12,302 nt of DNA from an uncultured Solirubrobacterales bacterium (lineage in GTDB: Bacteria > Actinomycetota > Thermoleophilia > Solirubrobacterales > 70-9), in NCBI GenBank assembly GCA_937910825.1, contig CALEMO010000356.1, positions 1-12,302 on the forward strand, read 5' to 3'. Shown piece by piece: positions 1 through 6,344 of the stretch; the stretch's first letter is position 1; every line of letters starts with the position of its first letter. The position numbers and the translations under genes were made by a program. The notes below the pieces were generated by a model. That model saw only the letters and a program-made list of their open reading frames with translations. It ran no database searches and was not told where the DNA came from.

Positions 1-1127
1 TTCTGGAACACCTGCTTTTCAAGGGAACGCCGAACTATTCGGCGATCGAGATCTCCGAGCGCTTCGATGGGCTCGGCGCGTCCTTCAACGCTGCCACCGG
101 CAAGGAGACCACCCATCTTTACGCCCGTTTCCTCGACGAGCACACGGATGACGTATTCAGCCTGCTCGGCGAGATGCTCCTGGAGTCGACTTTCCCGGAC
201 ATCGACTCGGAGCGGGACGTAGTTCTCGAAGAAATCGCGATGTATGAAGACGAGCCCTCGGACCGGGTTCACGATTACCTGTCGGACGCGATGTTCGGGG
301 ATACACCGCTCGGCCGGCGAATCCTCGGCAGCGCCGACGTGATCGCCAATATCCCGGTTCCCGACATCGCCGAATACCATCGCCAGCGCTACGCGACCGG
401 CAACATCGTCGTCGCAGCCGCGGGCAATGTCGAGCATGAGCAGATCGTTGCTCTCGCTGAATCGCTGCGGCCGGCTACATCCGGCAGCCCTGCCGGGATC
501 ATCGCCCAGGACCCCGCCGCCGAGGGCCGCTGCGAGTTTGCAACAAAGGACACCGAGCAGTACCACGTCTGTTTCGGGGCTCCCGGGATCAACAGGGCCG
601 ACGAGCGTCGCTTCGCCATGGCCGTGCTCGACTCGATCTTTGGCGGTTCCAGCTCTTCCCGCCTTTTTCGCGAGGTCCGAGAGAACCGCGGCCTGGCCTA
701 TTCGGTCGGCAGCTATTCTGAGCAGTTCACCGATACCGGTGTCGCTGCGATCTACGTCGGAACCCGCGAAGACAACATCGAAGAAGCCTGTGAAGTCATC
801 GGCAACGAGCTTGAGAACATTCGCAGCGAGCCGGTCTCCGACGACGAACTGAGTCGGGCGAAAGAACACGTCAAGGGTCGCCTCGTACTCTCGGGCGAGT
901 CCAGTGCGGCACGCATGTCGAGAATCGCCCGTTCGGCGTTGCACGACCTGCCGCTGCTCAGCATCGACGAGATGCTGGCCCGGGTTGACGCTGTAACTGT
1001 GGACGAACTGTCCGAGCTGGCAACAGAGCTTTATGGCCGGGATGGCCTTTCAACGGCCTGCGTCGGCCGCGACGAAGACCGCTTCCGCGCCGCGGTGGCG
1101 CCGGTTACAGGGGCCGTGACAGCATGA
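1..1127 (+). CDS. M16 family zinc peptidase, C-terminal portion (5' end outside window)
   Basis: The reading frame is open from the left edge (first full codon at position 3) to TGA at 1125-1127, giving about 374 visible residues, so the start and a short N-terminal part are missing. The first residues, LEHLLFKGT, are the second half of the inverted zinc motif HxxEH; the first His lies just outside the window. The downstream conserved glutamate region follows as RDVVLEEIAMYEDEP, the usual distance after HxxEH. The second half carries the inactive M16 domain with the FREVRENRGLAYSVGSY segment that shapes the substrate pocket. These features fit the mitochondrial-processing-peptidase-like bacterial M16 peptidases (PepR/YmxG type), which degrade oligopeptides. 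In actinobacteria this gene commonly lies upstream of dapB, as here. Its stop overlaps the dapB start by 4 nt (ATGA). The family call is firm; the physiological substrate is unknown. Confidence 0.93.
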   Translation, partial: LEHLLFKGTPNYSAIEISERFDGLGASFNAATGKETTHLYARFLDEHTDDVFSLLGEMLLESTFPDIDSERDVVLEEIAMYEDEPSDRVHDYLSDAMFGDTPLGRRILGSADVIANIPVPDIAEYHRQRYATGNIVVAAAGNVEHEQIVALAESLRPATSGSPAGIIAQDPAAEGRCEFATKDTEQYHVCFGAPGINRADERRFAMAVLDSIFGGSSSSRLFREVRENRGLAYSVGSYSEQFTDTGVAAIYVGTREDNIEEACEVIGNELENIRSEPVSDDELSRAKEHVKGRLVLSGESSAARMSRIARSALHDLPLLSIDEMLARVDAVTVDELSELATELYGRDGLSTACVGRDEDRFRAAVAPVTGAVTA

Positions 1128-1798
1128 TGCGGGTCGGCGTCGCCGGGGCGGCAGGTCGAATGGGCTCGACCGTCTGCGGTGCAGTCGGGGGGGCCGCTGA
1201 CATGGAACTCGTCGCACGGGCTGACCCGGCGCTCGACACCGGGCTTGCCGACATCCTCGGCGACTGTGATGCGGTGGTCGAATTCAGCACGCCTGATACT
1301 TCGCTTGAGAACTCGATCGCCTGCCTGGAGGCCGGTGTGCACGTCGTCGTCGGCGCTACCGGTTTTGACCTCAACCGCCTCGAGCAGGCCGCCGAGAACA
1401 GTGGCACCTCGGCCAACTGTTTCGTCGCCCCCAATTTTGCAATCGGTGCGGTTCTGTTGATGACCCTTTCCGAGCAGGTCGCAAAACACATGCCGGAATG
1501 CGAAATCATCGAACTCCACCATGCGGCCAAGCTCGACGCGCCATCGGGTACCGCCAAGCGGACAGAAGAACTGATCACGGCGGCCGGCGGCAAGGTGCAT
1601 CAACCAATTCACTCGGTTCGGCTGCCGGGGCTCGTAGCCCATCAGGAAGTGCTTTTCGGCGGGGAGGGGCAGACTCTCTCGATCCGCCATGACAGCATCG
1701 ACCGCTCGTCGTTCATGCCGGGGGTATTGCTCGCCTTGAGAAAGGTCGCTCAGCTCGAAGATCGTTTCACGCTCGGATTGGAAAAACTGCTCACATGA
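1124..1798 (+). CDS. dapB: 4-hydroxy-tetrahydrodipicolinate reductase
   Basis: This cytosolic enzyme reduces hydroxy-tetrahydrodipicolinate with NAD(P)H, the step after DapA in the diaminopimelate/lysine pathway. The 224-residue protein opens with the Rossmann nucleotide motif VGVAGAAGRMG, then GATGF (about 77-81), NFAIGAVLL (104-112), and the catalytic/substrate segment ELHHAAKLDAPSGT with His132, His133 and Lys136. The C-terminal GLVAHQEVLFGGEGQTL and SFMPGVLLAL blocks are typical. It is about 20 residues shorter than mycobacterial DapB. The shortfall is the loop between the helix after PSGT and the HSVRLPGLVAHQEV strand, and no catalytic residue is lost. Two adjacent ATG codons exist (1124 and 1127); 1124 is preferred because AGGGG at 1109-1113 is better spaced from it and it forms the ATGA overlap with the peptidase gene. 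It overlaps the next gene by 4 nt. Confidence 0.96.
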   Translation: MMRVGVAGAAGRMGSTVCGAVGGAADMELVARADPALDTGLADILGDCDAVVEFSTPDTSLENSIACLEAGVHVVVGATGFDLNRLEQAAENSGTSANCFVAPNFAIGAVLLMTLSEQVAKHMPECEIIELHHAAKLDAPSGTAKRTEELITAAGGKVHQPIHSVRLPGLVAHQEVLFGGEGQTLSIRHDSIDRSSFMPGVLLALRKVAQLEDRFTLGLEKLLT

Positions 1799-3258
1799 AT
1801 GAAGAGATCAGGGGCCTTGACGCAACCGCCCAGGCCGAAATTGTTTCATCCGGTGAGTCCAACCCCAGAGAGCTGCTCGACGTTGCGCTGGAGCAGGCGG
1901 AGCGGGTCAACCCGGAGATCAACGCGATCATCAGCCCGCTTTACGAGCAGGCTGCGATCGAAGCCGACGGCGACCTCCCCGAAGGCCCTTTTCGTGGGGT
2001 GCCTTTCCTGTTCAAGGATCTCGGTGCCGGTTTGGCCGGCCAGCCCTGTCACATGGGCAACCGGGTGCTCAAAGAAATCGACTTCAGGATGCCGGTTGAT
2101 ACTCACCTCGGAACCTGTTTCCGCGAAGCCGGACTGGTTACGATCGGCCGGGCCAGTACGCCCGAGTTCGGGATCCTTCCGACCACCGAGCCAGTCTCGT
2201 ATGGCCCGACAAAAAATCCCTGGGATACGACCCGTACCACCGGAGGCTCGAGCGGGGGATCCGCGGCTGCCGTAGCCGCCGGCATCGTGCCGATCGCACA
2301 TGCCTCCGATGGCGGCGGTTCGATCCGCATCCCGGCGAGTGCGAACGGTCTGGTCGGACTCAAGCCGAGCCGGGCACGGATCTCCCAATCGCCACTGAAC
2401 GGCGACACCATGTCGGGGCTCACGACCGAGCTGGTCGTCGCCAAGTCAGTCCGCGACATTGCCCGGATGCTCGACTGGGTCCACGGTCCGGTTGCCGGAG
2501 ATCCGTACGGATGCCCGGTGCCCGGGCATCCCTATGTCGAAGACCTGCTGATCGACCCGGGAAAGCTGCACATCGGCCTGCTCGCTGAGCCGATGACCGG
2601 CAACGTTCTCGACACCGAAATCATCGACGCTGCGCGCTCCACCGCCCGCAGGCTGGAAGCACTCGGCCACGAGGTTTCCGAACACGAGGTGCCGGTCGCG
2701 GGCGACGGCGACCAGCTCTTCGACAGCTTCATCACGCGCTGGGCGGCCGGCATGAGCCAGACGGTGTCGGTGATCGGCGCCCTGGTCGGCCGCCCGCTGA
2801 CCGCTGATGATGTCGAGCCCCTGACCTGGGTGCTGGCGGAGCGAGGGCAAAGGGAAAGCGGTGCCACGTACCTGGACGCGATCCAGCAGCATCAGGTGAT
2901 GGCCCGCATGATCGCCTCCCTCTACCGCAGTGAGGTGAACCCCGGGGGATTCGACCTGATCCTGACCCCAACCCTGGCCACCGTGCCACCAAAGCTCGGC
3001 ACTTTCGACGACTCCGGACCGGATCCGATGGTCGCGATTGAGAAGGCCCGTGACTTCGCCAACTTCACCGGCACTTTCAACGCGACCGGTCAGCCAGCGA
3101 TCTCTGTGCCGATGGAGATGAGCGCCGAGGGCATGCCGATCGGCATGCAGTTGGTCGCCCCGCTCTGGCGGGAGGACCTCTTGTTCAGGGTCTCATCGCA
3201 ACTTGAGCAGGCACATCCCTGGGCCGACCGGCGCGCGCCGGTATTCAGCCAGGATTGA
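1795..3258 (+). CDS. Amidase-signature family hydrolase (NylA/AmiB2-like)
   Basis: The 487-residue protein has the complete amidase-signature core. Lys74 lies in FKDLGAG, the cis-serine Ser152 in TTGGSSGGSAAAVAAG, and the nucleophile Ser176 in DGGGSIRIPASANGLVGLKPSR. The 24-residue distance between the two serines matches the family. The context TEPVSYGPTKNPWD before the glycine-serine stretch resembles the 6-aminohexanoate cyclic-dimer hydrolase and mycobacterial amidase subgroup, not GatA of the tRNA amidotransferase; no gatB or gatC lies nearby. No signal peptide is seen, so it is probably cytosolic and hydrolyses a small amide whose identity cannot be read from the sequence. It overlaps dapB by 4 nt (ATGA at 1795-1798) and is followed 18 nt later by dapA, so it is co-transcribed with the lysine genes. 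thyX is often found in this slot in related genomes. Confidence 0.9.
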   Translation: MNEEIRGLDATAQAEIVSSGESNPRELLDVALEQAERVNPEINAIISPLYEQAAIEADGDLPEGPFRGVPFLFKDLGAGLAGQPCHMGNRVLKEIDFRMPVDTHLGTCFREAGLVTIGRASTPEFGILPTTEPVSYGPTKNPWDTTRTTGGSSGGSAAAVAAGIVPIAHASDGGGSIRIPASANGLVGLKPSRARISQSPLNGDTMSGLTTELVVAKSVRDIARMLDWVHGPVAGDPYGCPVPGHPYVEDLLIDPGKLHIGLLAEPMTGNVLDTEIIDAARSTARRLEALGHEVSEHEVPVAGDGDQLFDSFITRWAAGMSQTVSVIGALVGRPLTADDVEPLTWVLAERGQRESGATYLDAIQQHQVMARMIASLYRSEVNPGGFDLILTPTLATVPPKLGTFDDSGPDPMVAIEKARDFANFTGTFNATGQPAISVPMEMSAEGMPIGMQLVAPLWREDLLFRVSSQLEQAHPWADRRAPVFSQD

Positions 3259-3276
3259 TCGAATAAGGTTGCTGCC

Positions 3277-4161
3277 GTGAGCGAAATTCGAGGTGTAATC
3301 ACGGCGATGGCGACCGCCTTCCATGAGGGTGGGGATATAGATGCGCGGTCCACAGCCGCGCTCGCCCGCCGGCTGGTCGACGACGGTTCCCAAGGCCTGG
3401 TGGTCGCCGGTACGACCGGTGAGTCGCCGACCCTCGACGACCACGAGAAGATCGCCCTGCTTGAAGCTGTGGTTGACGAGGTCGGCGACGAGACCACGAT
3501 CATCCTTGGTAGCGGCTCGAATGACACCCGCCACTCGGTCGAGCTGACCCGCGCCGCGGCCGACGCCGGAGCCGACGCAGGCCTGGTTGTCACCCCTTAT
3601 TACAACCGTCCCAATGCGGCCGGACTGAAGGCCCACTTCACGGCGATCGCCGAAGGCAGCCCCGACTTACCGCTGATCCTCTACAACATCCCCTCCAGGG
3701 TCGGCATCAATATGGAACCCGATTTCCTCGCCGAACTGGCACAGGTCCCGAACATCGTGGCCGTCAAACAGGCCAACGACGAACAGCTCCAGGCGATCCC
3801 CGGACTCGACCTGCTCGCCGGAAACGACGTCGGCTTCCTCAGGGTTCTCGAGCTAGGCGGCGCCGGTGGCATCCTGGTGGCATCACACCTCGCAGGAGGT
3901 CGCATGCGGCAGATGTGGGACAGTGCTCAGGCCGGAGACCTCGAGCAGGCCCGACAGACAGATCTTGAACTAGCGCCCCTCTATTCCGCCATGGGTGTGA
4001 CCATCAATCCGATTCCCGTGAAAGCGGCACTCGAGATGGTTGGTATCTGCAGCGCGACGATGCGCCTGCCGATGGTGGAGGCGACCCCAGAAGAGAAAGA
4101 AGAGATTCGAACCTTGCTTTCACAAGCCGGAATTGATTTGCCAGAAAGAGGCACCCTTTGA
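3277..4161 (+). CDS. dapA: 4-hydroxy-tetrahydrodipicolinate synthase
   Basis: DapA condenses pyruvate with aspartate semialdehyde, the first committed step to diaminopimelate and lysine. The 294-residue TIM-barrel protein has the expected length. It shows GTTGES (45-50) with the catalytic threonine, TPYYNRP (106-112) and YNIPSRVG (136-143) with the two tyrosines and the substrate-binding arginine, and IVAVKQAN with Lys164 as the Schiff-base lysine. The start is GTG at 3277, supported by AAGG at 3265-3268 with an 8-nt spacer; no upstream ATG in frame gives a better fit. Another member of the DHDPS/N-acetylneuraminate lyase superfamily is possible in principle, but the full tyrosine-arginine set and the neighbouring dapB make DapA the best call. 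The stop codon overlaps the TTG start of rnj. Confidence 0.95.
   Translation: MSEIRGVITAMATAFHEGGDIDARSTAALARRLVDDGSQGLVVAGTTGESPTLDDHEKIALLEAVVDEVGDETTIILGSGSNDTRHSVELTRAAADAGADAGLVVTPYYNRPNAAGLKAHFTAIAEGSPDLPLILYNIPSRVGINMEPDFLAELAQVPNIVAVKQANDEQLQAIPGLDLLAGNDVGFLRVLELGGAGGILVASHLAGGRMRQMWDSAQAGDLEQARQTDLELAPLYSAMGVTINPIPVKAALEMVGICSATMRLPMVEATPEEKEEIRTLLSQAGIDLPERGTL
4144..4151 (+). promoter_or_regulatory. Ribosome binding site fixing the TTG start of rnj
   Basis: The purine run GAAAGAGG ends 6 nt before TTG at 4158. It supports that unusual start codon over later in-frame ATG codons, because the conserved RNase J N-terminus (IKILPLGGLGEIGKN) begins immediately after it. The site lies inside the end of dapA. 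Confidence 0.6.
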
Positions 4162-5819
4162 GTGACCGCATCAAGATCCTGCCTCTGGGCGGACTTGGGG
4201 AGATAGGCAAGAACATGACCGTGGTCGAGTACGGCGGAAAAATCGTCGTAGTTGATACCGGGCTGATGTTCCCCACGCCACAGATGCTCGGGATCGACCT
4301 CGTGCTTCCCGACTTCGAGTACCTGAGGGGACGGGCAGAAGACATCGAAGCGATAGTCCTGACCCACGGGCACGAAGATCATGTTGGCGCGCTGCCTTAC
4401 GTGCTGCGGGAAGTTGGCATGCCGAAGGTGATCTACGGAGGCATGCTGACCGTCGGAATGGTGCGCTCGAAGCTTGACGAGCACAAGCTCGGCAACGCGC
4501 CGCTGACCGAACTGCCGGCCGGCCAGAAAGTCGATGCCGGGCCATTCGGAATCGAGCTGGTACACCTTTCGCATTCGATACCCGACATGCGCGGCGTGAT
4601 CATCACCACCGATATCGGCAGGGTCTTTTTCACCGGCGACTACAAGTTCGACCAGACACCGGTCGACGGCCGCCCGGCCGATGTTGCCCGTCTGGCCGAG
4701 CTTGGCAGTGACGGCCTGCTGCTGCTCTGCGGAGACTCGACTAACTCCGACCGTGCTGGTGTATCTCCTTCTGAATCGAGTGTCGGACCGGCGCTGCTGG
4801 AAACCTTCAGCAGCTGCAAGGGGCGCATCATCGTCACCTCATTTGCCTCAAACATCCACCGGGTCCAGCAGGTGATCGACGCTGCCGAGGCGCTCGACCG
4901 CAAGGTGGCGCTGGTCGGTCGATCGATGCGCAAGAACTTCAACATCGCATCGAACCTCGGCATCGCCAAAGCCCCCCAAGGGATCCTGATCCAGCCTCGG
5001 GACATCGAGGACTTCCCTGACGAGAGGGTGGTCGTGATGTCGACCGGGTCGCAGGGTGAACCTTTCTCCGCGCTGCGGCGCATGGCGAACAACGACCACC
5101 GCGACCTGGAGCTGCATTCAGGCGATACCGTCGTCTTCTCGGCGTCTCCGGTTCCCGGAAACGAGCGGGCGGTCAACGAGACGATCGACCGGATCTATGA
5201 GATCGGGGCCTCGGTCATCACCGCCAAGGACGCTCCGATCCACGCTTCAGGACACGGATTCGGTGAAGAGATCAAGATGATGCTCAACCTGACCAAGCCG
5301 AAGTACGTGATGCCGGTTCATGGCGACTTCCAGCGGATCAGGCTCCACTCCCAACTCGCCCAGTCGGTGGGAGTACCGGAAGAAAACATCTTCAAGGGCC
5401 GCAACGGCCTGCCCCTGTACGTCGGACCCGATGGCGGAGAATTCGGGGAAGAGGAAAAGTCGGGAGTCATTTATGTGGACGGCATCGACCTGGCCGATCC
5501 CAACGACGCCTCGCTGCGGGATCGCCGCACGATCTCGGCGGACGGCATCTTCATCGTCATCTCGACGATCGCTGGAGACAACGGTGATGTGGTCGCTGAC
5601 CCGGAGGTGATCCTGCGCGGCGTGGGTCCGCTGGACAACGAACAGAAATTCACCGACGAAATCAAGGACATGGTCGAAGATTCGCTGGAGAAGAAGGCCA
5701 AGTCGGGCGTTCGCAACGTCGAACTGATTCAGGACGATCTCCACGATGAACTCGCGAAATTCATCCACAAGCGGCTGAAGCGCCGTCCGATGGTGGTGCC
5801 GGTCGTAGTGGAAGTCTGA
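4158..5819 (+). CDS. rnj: Ribonuclease J
   Basis: RNase J is a metallo-beta-lactamase/beta-CASP nuclease with endonuclease and 5'-3' exonuclease activity in RNA maturation and decay. The 553-residue length is normal. The N-terminus carries LPLGGLGEIGKNM. Metal ligands are visible as THGHEDHVGALP (His70, His72, Asp74, His75), LSHSIPD (His139), FTGDYKFD (Asp161) and MPVHGD (His388), which match the B. subtilis RNase J1 set. The beta-CASP region includes CGDSTNSDRAGVSPSE and STGSQGEPFSALRRM, and ASGHG precedes the last ligand. The C-terminal domain is complete, ending in a basic KRRPMVVPVVVEV tail. It starts with TTG in a TTGA overlap with dapA and is the last gene of the operon, followed within 10 nt by a terminator-like hairpin. 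In actinobacteria rnj follows dapA in the same way. Confidence 0.96.
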   Translation: MSDRIKILPLGGLGEIGKNMTVVEYGGKIVVVDTGLMFPTPQMLGIDLVLPDFEYLRGRAEDIEAIVLTHGHEDHVGALPYVLREVGMPKVIYGGMLTVGMVRSKLDEHKLGNAPLTELPAGQKVDAGPFGIELVHLSHSIPDMRGVIITTDIGRVFFTGDYKFDQTPVDGRPADVARLAELGSDGLLLLCGDSTNSDRAGVSPSESSVGPALLETFSSCKGRIIVTSFASNIHRVQQVIDAAEALDRKVALVGRSMRKNFNIASNLGIAKAPQGILIQPRDIEDFPDERVVVMSTGSQGEPFSALRRMANNDHRDLELHSGDTVVFSASPVPGNERAVNETIDRIYEIGASVITAKDAPIHASGHGFGEEIKMMLNLTKPKYVMPVHGDFQRIRLHSQLAQSVGVPEENIFKGRNGLPLYVGPDGGEFGEEEKSGVIYVDGIDLADPNDASLRDRRTISADGIFIVISTIAGDNGDVVADPEVILRGVGPLDNEQKFTDEIKDMVEDSLEKKAKSGVRNVELIQDDLHDELAKFIHKRLKRRPMVVPVVVEV

Positions 5820-5828
5820 CCTGGGGGG

Positions 5829-5867
5829 GCAGGCGGCTCCCGGGAACGACCTGGAGCCGCCTGCTTT
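5829..5867 (+). terminator. Probable intrinsic terminator of the dap-rnj operon
   Basis: GCAGGCGGCTCC (5829-5840) and GGAGCCGCCTGC (5853-5864) form a perfect 12-bp stem with a 12-nt loop, followed by TTTCGT. It starts 9 nt after the rnj stop. The T-tract is short, as is common in high-GC actinobacteria, so it may be a partial terminator or a 3'-end stabilising hairpin. Confidence 0.75.
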
Positions 5868-5870
5868 CGT

Positions 5871-5915
5871 AAATCGCTTCTTCGGCTCGCTCGTTGCCGA
5901 AAGGCAAATCGCTTC
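5871..5915. repeat. Short direct repeat AAATCGCTTC, two copies 35 bp apart
   Basis: AAATCGCTTC occurs at 5871-5880 and 5906-5915, and each copy is followed by a related TCGCTC-containing stretch. Between them TTCGGC (5881-5886) and GCCGAA (5896-5901) form a 6-bp hairpin. It looks like a decayed tandem duplication just downstream of the terminator; no function is apparent. Confidence 0.5.
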
Positions 5916-5927
5916 ACCGAGTCGCTC

Positions 5928-6062
5928 ATGTCCTCGGCAGCACCCCAGGACGCCCCCGTAAACCACTTGCGTGGAGTTACGGCCGTGCTTCGGGGGCTTG
6001 AGCGGGCGTTGGGCCGCCTCATCTTCGGGACTCTCGGGGTGATCTTCACCTCATTTGGGTGA
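5928..6062 (+). CDS. Possible 44-residue small protein with hydrophobic C-terminus (weak)
   Basis: ATG at 5928 to TGA at 6060-6062 encodes a protein beginning MSSAAPQDAPVNH and ending with the hydrophobic segment GRLIFGTLGVIFTSFG, preceded by an amphipathic RGVTAVLRGLERALGR stretch. About three quarters of third positions are G or C, similar to real genes here. Against it, there is no Shine-Dalgarno sequence and no -10-like box at leaderless distance, and the operon terminator lies upstream. The frame is the same as rnj and stays open from the rnj TGA onward. I do not recognise the protein. It may be chance; the same DNA also folds into hairpins. Confidence 0.18.
   Translation: MSSAAPQDAPVNHLRGVTAVLRGLERALGRLIFGTLGVIFTSFG
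5952..5997. other. Nested inverted repeats in the convergent gap
   Basis: GCCCCCG (5952-5958) can pair with CGGGGGC (5991-5997). Inside, CCGTAA (5956-5961) pairs with TTACGG (5977-5982) around a CCAC/GTGG stem (5963-5966 with 5971-5974) and a TTGC loop. The outer and inner stems share bases, so they are alternatives. This could be RNA structure at the end of either convergent transcript. No T-tract follows on either strand. Confidence 0.4.
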
Positions 6063-6073
6063 CGATCTATCCT
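6045..6073 (+). promoter_or_regulatory. Possible sigma-70-type promoter reading into the structured region
   Basis: TTCACC (6045-6050) and TATCCT (6068-6073) match the -35 and -10 consensus at four of six positions each, with an ideal 17-nt spacer. Transcription would begin near 6080 and run into the stem-loops at 6124-6264. Matches this good occur by chance in a few hundred bases, so this is suggestive only. Confidence 0.3.
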
Positions 6074-6123
6074 GGAATTCGAACCTTCGGCGCCGCCTGC
6101 CCAACACGAGATAGAAGCGCGCG

Positions 6124-6297
6124 GCAGTCGGCCGCCACCGGCTGCTTAACGAGCAAAACCGCTGAGCCAAGGGGGAGAGAGGGGCCCGACGGTTTGTGCT
6201 CTTTGTTCTTGGGGAAAAGTGAACCCACCGAGGCAGTTCTGGGGGAGATTCCCCGGCGGGTTCATGTGTCTCGTCCGCTTAGAAAGATAGGTCGGGG
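6124..6297. ncRNA. Candidate structured RNA of unknown class, strand unresolved
   Basis: Three stem-loops follow one another. Stem 1 pairs GCAGTCGG (6124-6131) with CCGGCTGC (6138-6145), 8 bp with one G-T pair and a 6-nt loop. Stem 2 pairs GAGCAAAACCG (6151-6161) with CGGTTTGTGCTC (6190-6201), 11 bp with one bulge, enclosing the purine run GGGGGAGAGAGGGG. Stem 3 pairs TGAACCCACCG (6220-6230) with CGGCGGGTTCA (6254-6264), 10 of 11 bp, with an inner GGG/CCC hairpin. CCCGAC (6185-6190) could also pair with GTCGGG (6291-6296). The stretch has rare codons in its only longer + frame and does not look coding. Read on the minus strand the two large loops are C-rich, which recalls actinobacterial 6C RNAs but lacks their runs of six or more C in short hairpins. 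I saw no signature of tmRNA, RNase P RNA, SRP RNA or a known riboswitch. Confidence 0.4.
6284..6289 (-). promoter_or_regulatory. Possible -10 element for a minus-strand transcript of the structured region
   Basis: Read on the minus strand this is TATCTT, a good TANNNT -10 box, placed so that transcription would start near 6277, about 13 nt before stem 3. No convincing -35 lies 16-18 nt upstream. It competes with the + strand promoter candidate as an explanation for the structured region. Confidence 0.2.
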
Positions 6298-6329
6298 AAC
6301 TAAAAAGACGCTAAAGGTGTGATGACCAT

Positions 6330-6344
6330 TGTCTGAGTCAGACA
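6330..6344. other. Perfect 15-nt palindrome over the histidine kinase stop codon
   Basis: TGTCTGAGTCAGACA has 7-nt arms around a single central G and includes the kinase stop codon (6338-6340). On the minus strand it is not followed by a T-run (the nearest TTTTT lies about 25 nt further), so it is a poor terminator. The arms contain TGTCT/AGACA, the same pentamer that occurs next to the response regulator start. Confidence 0.45.

Noticed and set aside
5817..5819. Programmed readthrough or selenocysteine at the rnj TGA
   Set aside because: RNase J is already complete at this point, the extension is proline/glycine/arginine-rich, and it includes the terminator stem; no SECIS-like element can be argued.
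6064..6090. A tRNA or tmRNA T-arm suggested by TTCGAAT on the minus strand
   Set aside because: The invariant closing G-C pair of the T-loop is missing, no acceptor or anticodon stem can be drawn, and there is no CCA end or tmRNA tag.
6155..6264. A c-di-AMP (ydaO-type) riboswitch, suggested by CCGCTGAGCC followed by GGGGA and CCCA pieces
   Set aside because: The hallmark 3' half with the CAGCTAACC...GTAGGC segment is absent, and there is no + strand gene downstream to regulate.
6059..6322. An 87-codon + strand frame starting with GTG that overlaps the stop of the 44-residue ORF by 4 nt (GTGA)
   Set aside because: It uses many codons rare in the neighbouring genes (AGA, AGG, TTA, CTA, ATA), has no ribosome site or recognisable domain, and lies over strong RNA stem-loops.
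5820..6337. RNase P RNA, tmRNA or SRP RNA filling the convergent gap
   Set aside because: Neither strand shows the GAGGAAAGTCC/ACAGAA elements of RNase P, the tmRNA 5' end with GGTTTCGAC, or the GGAA...AGCAG core of SRP RNA.
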